The notes under the pieces were generated by a model. The model made no database searches. It was not told where the DNA came from and saw only the letters and a program-made list of their open reading frames with translations. Positions 59,247-64,000 of a DNA stretch of 64,000 nucleotides are shown here, in pieces (within the stretch, counting starts at the first letter, position 1; every line of letters begins with the position of its first letter). Both the position numbers and the translations under genes were made by a program. This DNA comes from Kineococcus mangrovi (GTDB lineage: Bacteria > Actinomycetota > Actinomycetes > Actinomycetales > Kineococcaceae), in the NCBI RefSeq assembly GCF_041320705.1, contig NZ_JBGGTQ010000002.1, forward strand, positions 434,001-498,000. Direction: 5' to 3'.

Positions 59247-59642
59247 TCAGGCGGCCAGCAGGCCGTCCTGCACCAGCCGAGGGAGCAGCACGTCACGCAA
59301 CGCGGGGGCCAGGACGTCGGGGGCTCGCAGGCCCGCGCTGGTGATCCAGCGCGAGTCGGCCAGCTCAGCGGCCAGCCGAGGGGGCGCGGCCAGCCGGCAG
59401 CGGTAGACCGTCATCCGCATCGGCACACCCTCCAACGCCGCCGGTGCCTGCACCACCAGGTACGGCTGGACGTCGACGGGAGTGGTCGACAGCTCCTCCG
59501 ACAGCTCACGGGCGAGGGTCTGCTCCTGCGGTTCCCCGGCGTCGGGTTTGCCGCCGGGGAGGTAGAAGACGTGGGGCGCGACGGTCTTGCTGACCGTCAG
59601 CAACCGCCGGTCGACCAGGACAGCGGCGGCGACGACTTCCAT
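59247..59642 (-). CDS. NUDIX hydrolase
   Basis: A 131-residue NUDIX pyrophosphohydrolase. The box is GGKPDAGEPQEQTLAREL then SEELS (pattern GX5EX7REUXEE, with Ser instead of the final Gly position group). EVVAAAVLVDRRLLTVSKT begins the domain and FYLPGG leads into the box. ATG at 59640-59642; a GTG six bases upstream is possible. MutT-like house-cleaning or nucleotide-sugar hydrolysis are both possible. Single gene between repeat copies D and E. Confidence 0.87.
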   Translation of the reverse strand: MEVVAAAVLVDRRLLTVSKTVAPHVFYLPGGKPDAGEPQEQTLARELSEELSTTPVDVQPYLVVQAPAALEGVPMRMTVYRCRLAAPPRLAAELADSRWITSAGLRAPDVLAPALRDVLLPRLVQDGLLAA

Positions 59643-59680
59643 GACCACGACGGGCAGGGTAGGGGGCCGCCGTTCGACGG

Positions 59681-59720
59681 CCGACGTCACGGTCATCCCG
59701 CTGTCGTGGACGTCGATGAC
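59681..59720. repeat. Dispersed island repeat, copy E
   Basis: GACGTCACGGTCATCCCGCT at 59683-59702 (exact core), followed by GTGGACGTCGATGACC, a possible partial second unit. It lies between the NUDIX start and the PIN toxin end. Confidence 0.6.
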
Positions 59721-59724
59721 CGGT

Positions 59725-60099
59725 TCACAGGAGTCGGACGTCGTAGTACCCGAAGCGTCGGTCGACGCTGAGCAGTCGCAGCCCGCGCCGGGCGGCCTGC
59801 GCGATGAGCATCCGGTCGAAGGGGTCGTCGTGGTGACGCGGCAGGGCACCGGCGACCAGGCCGTCGTCCACGGTGACCGGCAACTCGCTGAAGCCCTGCT
59901 GCTGCAACTCCTCACGCAGGCCGTCCGGCACGGTCAGCTTGCCCAGCGCAGCCTTGATCGACATCTCCCACGCCGACGCCGCGGAGACGAACACCCCGTT
60001 CTCGCCGTCGGCCACGGCGGCTCGCATGCGCTCGGGCAGGCGTTCGTCATCGCTCAACCACCACAGCAGGACGTGGGTGTCGAGCAGCAGAGCCGTCAC
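59725..60099 (-). CDS. PIN-domain toxin (VapC-like), second TA pair
   Basis: A 124-residue PIN ribonuclease with all four acidic residues: Asp7 in ALLLDTHVLLWWL, Glu45 in SAASAWEMSIK, Asp95 in DPFDRMLIAQA and Asp113 in LLSVDRRF. The THVLLWWL-type start and the KLTVPDGL segment belong to the VapC group paired with Phd-type antitoxins. GTG at 60097-60099 overlaps the antitoxin stop (GTGA). Confidence 0.92.
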   Translation of the reverse strand: MTALLLDTHVLLWWLSDDERLPERMRAAVADGENGVFVSAASAWEMSIKAALGKLTVPDGLREELQQQGFSELPVTVDDGLVAGALPRHHDDPFDRMLIAQAARRGLRLLSVDRRFGYYDVRLL

Positions 60100-60347
60100 A
60101 GGTGCGGCTCGACGGCGCCGTCGCCGAAGGCGGCCACCAGTTCCCCGGAGGGGTCGTCGAAGTCGTCGGCGATGTCCACTCGCCCCTTCCACGCCCCGGG
60201 ACGGCGCGTTCCGTGCGAGCGGGCGGGCACCAGGCGGGCCACGGGCTTGCCGGAGCGGGCGATCACCACGTCCTCTCCCCGTTCGACCGCTTCGAGCAGT
60301 CGGGACAGGTGCGTCTTCGCCTCGTGCACGTTCACCGTCTGCGTCAC
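60096..60347 (-). CDS. Phd/YefM-type antitoxin
   Basis: An 83-residue antitoxin: TVNVHEAKTHLSRLLEAVER, GEDVVIARSGKPVARLVPAR is the classic Phd/YefM DNA-binding half; the rest (GRVDIADDFDDPSGELVAAF) would neutralise the toxin. GTG at 60345-60347. A duplicated palindrome lies 13 bp upstream and is the likely autoregulatory operator. Confidence 0.93.
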   Translation of the reverse strand: MTQTVNVHEAKTHLSRLLEAVERGEDVVIARSGKPVARLVPARSHGTRRPGAWKGRVDIADDFDDPSGELVAAFGDGAVEPHL

Positions 60348-60360
60348 GGTTCCACGGTAG

Positions 60361-60380
60361 GGACTAAGTCGGACTAAGTC
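60361..60380. promoter_or_regulatory. TA operator: duplicated palindrome
   Basis: GGACTAAGTC occurs twice in direct succession; each holds the perfect dyad GACT-a-AGTC. It lies 13 bp before the antitoxin start, so two antitoxin dimers could bind side by side over the promoter. Confidence 0.75.
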
Positions 60381-60393
60381 CACGCGGGGAGCG

Positions 60394-60430
60394 GAATCGC
60401 CAGCGGCCACGACGTCACGATCGTCTCGCT
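60394..60430. repeat. Dispersed island repeat, copy F
   Basis: AATCGCCAGCGGCCACGACG then TCACGATCGTCTCGCTG. Shares ATCGCCAGCGGCC and CGACGTCACG with copy B in the same order. It is the right-most copy found. Confidence 0.5.
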
Positions 60431-60833
60431 GACCAGGACGTCACCCGGCCCCTGGCTCGGCTCCGCGGCGGACCGTCGCACAGGGCCGCGAACCCGCGCT
60501 GACGAGGAGCTCGTGGACAGGTTCCTCGAACCCGTCTCACCGTCGCGCAGCGACCCGAAGCCGCCCCACTCGGGGCGGTCCTCACCTCCTGCGCCGAGCA
60601 CGGCACCTCCCGCGAGTCCTCCTCCCCGCTGCGCCAGCAGGCCCGGCGGCGGTGCCAGAACCCCGGTCCCGGCGCCCGGCGCGACGAGGCTGACCGAGGA
60701 CGTCGAGGACCAGACCGCCGCGGTCCGCGAGTGCGTCACCCCCAGCTCCCGGCCGACCACTCCCGCTACGCCGACGACGGCACCGTGTCGAACCCCGCCT
60801 CCGCCGGCCGAGCTCAACACCGGTCCCGGTGCT
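60431..60833. other. Gene-free region before the second chemoreceptor
   Basis: About 400 bp with no recognisable gene. Open frames here are Pro/Arg/Ser-rich and look like noise. A second GGACGTCACC segment at 60436 may be a repeat fragment. The right end carries the chemoreceptor promoter. Confidence 0.5.
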
Positions 60834-60841
60834 GCCGATAC
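60834..60841 (+). promoter_or_regulatory. Possible sigma-28 minus-10 before the second chemoreceptor
   Basis: GCCGATAC matches GCCGATAA at 7 of 8 positions and ends 6 nt before the GTG. CTCAA about 16 bp upstream resembles the sigma-D minus-35 CTAAA. If real, the transcript is leaderless. Confidence 0.5.
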
Positions 60842-60847
60842 GTCTGC

Positions 60848-62434
60848 GTGCTGAACCGCCTGCGGGACCTCAAGATCACCACCAAGCTCGCCACCGGCTT
60901 CGGCATCGTCTGCCTGCTGCTGGCCACGGTGCTCGGGCTGGGGCTGGTCAAACTGGCCTCGTCCCAGGCCACCGTCACCTCGCTCAGCCAGGTCGTCGTC
61001 CCCGGCGTGCAGAGCATCGGCACCGTCAAGTACGCCTTCGCCCAGTCCCGCCTGGACCTGACCTCCGCCGCCCTGACCACCGACGCGGCTGCCACCACCA
61101 CCGCCGTGCAGGCCATCACCGCCGACGACGCCGTGCTGGACGCGGCGTGGGAGACGTACCTGGCCACCCACCCGGTCTCCACCAAGGCTGACCGTGACAC
61201 CTTCGCCGCCGACCTGACCCGTTTCCGCACCGCCCGCCAGCAGCTCGTCACCGCCGCCCAGGCGAACGACCAGGCCGGCTTCATCAGCGCCCGCGACAGC
61301 ACCATCGTTCCCCTGGCCACCGAGTTGAACACCGTCCTGGACCGCATCCAGAAGGCCGAGACCGACAACGCCGCCGTCACCGGGGCCGCCGGCGCGGCTG
61401 GCTACCGCACGGCTCGGGCGATCCTGCTCGGCCTGGGCATCGCGGCTCTGGTCATCGCCGTGGTCGTGGCGGTCGCGGTGGCCCGGTCGATCACCCGCCC
61501 GCTGGCGGCCACGGTCCGCGTCGTGCAGGGCCTGGCCCAGGGCCGGCTGGACCAGCGTGTCGGCACCACCAGCCGCGACGAGGTCGGTCAGCTGGCGACC
61601 GCGGTGGACACCACCATGGACCACCTGCACCAGACCATGACGCGCATCCACGCCACCGCCGCCACCTTGGCCGCGGCCAGCGGCGACCTGTCCACCGTGG
61701 CCACCCAGTTGTCCTCGGGTGCGCAGGAGTCCGCCGTGCAGTCGCAGGTGGTCTCGGCCGCGACCGAGCAGATCAGCGCCAACATCGGCACCGTGGCTGC
61801 CGCCGGGGAGCAGATGTCCGCGGCCATCCGTGAGATCGCCACCTCCACCGCCGACGCCTCGGCCACCGCGGCGACCGCCGTGGACGCGGCCTCCGGCGCC
61901 GGGCACACCCTGGAGCGGCTGTCCACCTCCAGCCGGGAGATCGGCGACGTCGTCAAGCTCATCACCTCCATCGCCGAGCAGACCAACCTGCTGGCCCTGA
62001 ACGCCACCATCGAGGCCGCCCGCGCCGGGGAGATGGGCAAGGGGTTCGCCGTCGTCGCCGGGGAGGTCAAGGAACTGGCCCAGCAGACCGCCCGGGCGAC
62101 CGAGGAGATCGTCGCCAAGGTCGCGGCCACCCAGACCGACGCCACCGAGGCCGCCGGGGCCATCACCCAGATCGCCGAGGTCATCGCCCGCATCGACGGC
62201 CTGCAGTCCACCATCGCGGCCGCGGTGGAGGAGCAGTCGGCCACGACGGCCGAGATGGTCCGCAACGTCACCGAGGTCTCCACCGGCAGCAACGAGATCG
62301 CCACGAACATCTCCGGCATCGCCGCCGCCGCCGATCGGACCACCAGCGGCGCCAGCCGGACCGCCGCCACCGCCGGGGAGGTCACCCGCGCCGCCGGCGA
62401 GCTCAACGAGTTGGTGGCCACCTTCCGGCTGTGA
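60848..62434 (+). CDS. Methyl-accepting chemotaxis protein
   Basis: A 528-residue chemoreceptor, paralogue of the one at 34789-36381. Helix 1 ([19 protein letters not shown]), four-helix-bundle extracellular domain, helix 2 ([20 protein letters not shown]), HAMP, then the signalling hairpin with [19 protein letters not shown]. The GTG at 60848 ([14 protein letters not shown]) is chosen because it matches the paralogue's length and has a sigma-28-like element just upstream. The signalling halves are nearly identical in protein; the sensor halves diverge, so they sense different ligands. No pentapeptide tether. Confidence 0.94.
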   Translation: MLNRLRDLKITTKLATGFGIVCLLLATVLGLGLVKLASSQATVTSLSQVVVPGVQSIGTVKYAFAQSRLDLTSAALTTDAAATTTAVQAITADDAVLDAAWETYLATHPVSTKADRDTFAADLTRFRTARQQLVTAAQANDQAGFISARDSTIVPLATELNTVLDRIQKAETDNAAVTGAAGAAGYRTARAILLGLGIAALVIAVVVAVAVARSITRPLAATVRVVQGLAQGRLDQRVGTTSRDEVGQLATAVDTTMDHLHQTMTRIHATAATLAAASGDLSTVATQLSSGAQESAVQSQVVSAATEQISANIGTVAAAGEQMSAAIREIATSTADASATAATAVDAASGAGHTLERLSTSSREIGDVVKLITSIAEQTNLLALNATIEAARAGEMGKGFAVVAGEVKELAQQTARATEEIVAKVAATQTDATEAAGAITQIAEVIARIDGLQSTIAAAVEEQSATTAEMVRNVTEVSTGSNEIATNISGIAAAADRTTSGASRTAATAGEVTRAAGELNELVATFRL

Positions 62435-62530
62435 CACCCGTCTCGGCAGGTGCGCGGATTCGCCCTCCGCGATCCGGTGAAAGACGCCGGACGCGCTACA
62501 GCCACCCGCCGCACCGCCCGACAGGTCATC

Positions 62531-64000
62531 GTGACTCCTGCTCCGTCCACGCGCCCCGCCGCGGCCGGTGTACCGGTGAAGGTGACGACCGAGGTGACGG
62601 CTGAGGTGGCGGCCGAGGTGGCCGCCGGGGCGGAGCCGTGGCGCCTCCCGGGTCGGTCCCGCCTGCCCGAGCCGGTGTGGCGGGTCCGTCACCGCTGGGT
62701 GACCACGGTCCTGCTGGTCCACCTGCCGGTGCTGCTGGGCTGGGCCGTCGCCCACCACGCCTCCACCGACACCCTCCTCACGCTGTGCGCCCCCGCCGCG
62801 CTGTACCTGGCCGCCGCGATGGAGACCCTCAGCCGCGGCCGGCTGCCGCTGCCGCCGGTGCTGGCCTCGTGCGCCGCGGCGGCGGGCTTGATGGCCTGCT
62901 CCTCGTTCCTGGTCGCCGTCTCCGGCGGCTACATCGAGGCCCACTTCCACTTCTTCGTGATGATCCCCGTCGTCGCCCTCTACGAGGACTGGGCCCCGTT
63001 CGCCGTCGCCGCCGCCATCGTGCTGCTCGAACACGGTGTCGTCGGCACGCTGTGGCCGCACAAGGTCTACGGTCACGCCGCCCTGCACGGGGAGCACCCC
63101 TGGCTCTTCGCGGCCATCCACGCCGGGTTCGTCGTCGCCGCCTGCCTGGGCTCGCTGACCGCCTGGACGCTCAGCGAGCGCGCCCGCACCGCCCAGCAGC
63201 GCCTCCTGCGTCAGCTGCACCACCGCACCCGCCACGACGACCTCACCGGCCTGGCCAACCGCACCGGTCTGAGCGAGGCCCTCGACGCCGCCCTGACCGC
63301 CGCCCAGGCCACCGGCACGCCGGTCTCGGTCCTGGTGATGGACCTGGACCACTTCAAGACGGTCAACGACACCCTCGGCCACTCCGCCGGGGACGACCTC
63401 CTGCGCGAGGTCGCGGCCCGCGCCACCGCCTCCCTCACCGAGACGTTGACCGGAGCCCTGACGGAATCCCTCAGCGGGACGACCAGCCCCGACGCGCTCA
63501 CGGTGCGCCTGGGCGGCGACGAGTTCGCCGTCCTGCTCCCGGGTCTGGACGCCGGCCGGGCCCTGCAGCTGGCGCAGCACCTGCGCCGCGGCATCGGCCG
63601 CGCCACCACCTTGCTGGGCACCACGGTCAGCACCTCGGTCAGCATCGGCGTGGCCAGTCGCTGCGTGCCCCCCGCCCCCCACCAGCCGGGCACCGACCAG
63701 CCCGCGGTCAGCGCTGCCGACGAGCGCGCCGCGATGGCCGAACAGCTGCTGCGCGAGGCGGACGTCGCGATGTACGTGGCCAAGACCTCCGGCAGCGGCA
63801 CCAGCCTGTACGACCCCACCCACGACCAGCACACCACCGAACGCCTGGCCGCCTTGAACGACTTCCAGCAGGCCCTGGACTCCGACGCCGCTCTCGCCCA
63901 GCAGCCAGGTGGACGTCCGGGCGGGGGGCCCGGTCCCCGGCCCGGGCAGGAGGACGACCGGCAGATCGTCGTCCACCTCCAGCCCAAGGTGTCGGTCAGC
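62531..64000 (+). CDS. Membrane-bound GGDEF(-EAL) cyclic-di-GMP enzyme, 3' end cut by window
   Basis: 490 codons are open to the window edge. A cytoplasmic leader of about 55 residues with Val/Glu/Ala repeats precedes about six membrane helices (residues 57-220). One segment reads SGGYIEAHFHFFVMIPVVAL followed by YEDW, with further His in LLEHGVVG and IHAGF, a His-rich sensor type seen in other actinobacterial GGDEF proteins. The GGDEF domain (about 235-430) starts RHDDLTGLANRTGL, has MDLDHFKTVNDTLGHSAGD and the intact active-site LGGDEF. At the edge RQIVVHLQPKVSVS is the start of an EAL phosphodiesterase domain. GTG at 62531, no Shine-Dalgarno. It may control motility together with the adjacent chemoreceptor. 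Confidence 0.9.
   Translation, partial: MTPAPSTRPAAAGVPVKVTTEVTAEVAAEVAAGAEPWRLPGRSRLPEPVWRVRHRWVTTVLLVHLPVLLGWAVAHHASTDTLLTLCAPAALYLAAAMETLSRGRLPLPPVLASCAAAAGLMACSSFLVAVSGGYIEAHFHFFVMIPVVALYEDWAPFAVAAAIVLLEHGVVGTLWPHKVYGHAALHGEHPWLFAAIHAGFVVAACLGSLTAWTLSERARTAQQRLLRQLHHRTRHDDLTGLANRTGLSEALDAALTAAQATGTPVSVLVMDLDHFKTVNDTLGHSAGDDLLREVAARATASLTETLTGALTESLSGTTSPDALTVRLGGDEFAVLLPGLDAGRALQLAQHLRRGIGRATTLLGTTVSTSVSIGVASRCVPPAPHQPGTDQPAVSAADERAAMAEQLLREADVAMYVAKTSGSGTSLYDPTHDQHTTERLAALNDFQQALDSDAALAQQPGGRPGGGPGPRPGQEDDRQIVVHLQPKVSVS

Noticed and set aside
55221-60430. Integron cassette array
   Set aside because: The repeats lack the GTTRRRY/RYYYAAC core sites and large dyad of attC, and no integrase gene is present. 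Cassette-like layout is noted only as a finding.
60431-60833. A protein-coding gene before the second chemoreceptor
   Set aside because: Frames are Pro/Ser/Arg-rich without any recognisable domain or ribosome-binding site, and the chemoreceptor start is better placed at 60848.
54491-60847. Prophage or integrative element
   Set aside because: No integrase, structural, replication or conjugation gene and no tRNA attachment site were seen; only TA genes and repeats.
1-64000. tRNA, rRNA or riboswitch genes
   Set aside because: No cloverleaf-like segment, T-loop consensus or known riboswitch core was noticed by eye; a covariance-model search would be needed to exclude small RNAs.

Overview
The window is very GC-rich (roughly 74% by eye), its genes favour G or C at third codon positions and GTG starts are common. 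It carries two methyl-accepting chemotaxis proteins (a motile cell), an iron box of the DtxR/IdeR type, actinobacterial LrgAB, FUSC, DUF4383 and GGDEF-EAL genes, and an alanine dehydrogenase paired with an Lrp regulator. This fits a motile actinobacterium of the Kineosporiaceae, plausibly Kineococcus; the genus is inferred from gene style, not shown by a marker gene. No rRNA or tRNA gene was recognised.

Layout. (1) 0-7.7 kb: uptake and catabolism of small nitrogenous compounds: an NMT1-type ABC transporter (ATPase cut by the window edge, lipoprotein), an FMN-dependent monooxygenase, an adenosine-deaminase-like enzyme, an Asp/Glu/hydantoin racemase-superfamily enzyme coupled to an NCS1 permease, with TetR and GntR regulators. 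(2) 7.8-13.9 kb: metallo-hydrolase, LysR/SDR pair, a scar of two decayed genes, a class IV aminotransferase and an MFS exporter. (3) 13.9-22.8 kb: disulfide-oxidoreductase-like flavoprotein, carboxylate-amine ligase, ald with its Lrp regulator, a TetR-controlled drug exporter, an iron-siderophore binding lipoprotein under an iron box, and lrgAB. (4) 22.8-34.8 kb: purDC, membrane proteins, a HAD phosphatase, a double acetyltransferase, two siderophore-interacting reductases, an IS remnant and a third MFS exporter. (5) 34.8-47.7 kb: chemoreceptor, ClC antiporter, AI-2E-family exporter, then a glycine-betaine-type catabolic cluster (BCCT carrier, Rieske oxygenase, reductase, Rieske ferredoxin), NhaA, and IclR, GntR and Lrp regulators. 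(6) 47.8-54.5 kb: aroC, then a TetR-cardiolipin-synthase unit facing a large MMPL transporter fused to three beta-sandwich domains. (7) 54.5-60.8 kb: an accessory island with two toxin-antitoxin pairs, one decayed PIN toxin, a TetR plus small-protein pair, an archaeal-type aspartyl-tRNA synthetase and a NUDIX hydrolase, threaded by a dispersed repeat. (8) 60.8-64 kb: a second chemoreceptor and a membrane GGDEF protein running off the end.

Regulation can be read in several places. IclR-like palindromes GTTSCG-N5-CGSAAC stand before the Rieske oxygenase and in the BCCT/ferredoxin intergenic region; TGGTNNACCA-type sites stand before the GntR gene and, in degenerate form, before nhaA; TetR-type palindromes sit beside three TetR genes; sigma-28-like GCCGAT elements lie 6-7 nt before both chemoreceptor starts. 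The least explained features are the dispersed repeat in the island, the MMPL fusion, and the racemase-family enzyme that has Gly where the first catalytic Cys should be.
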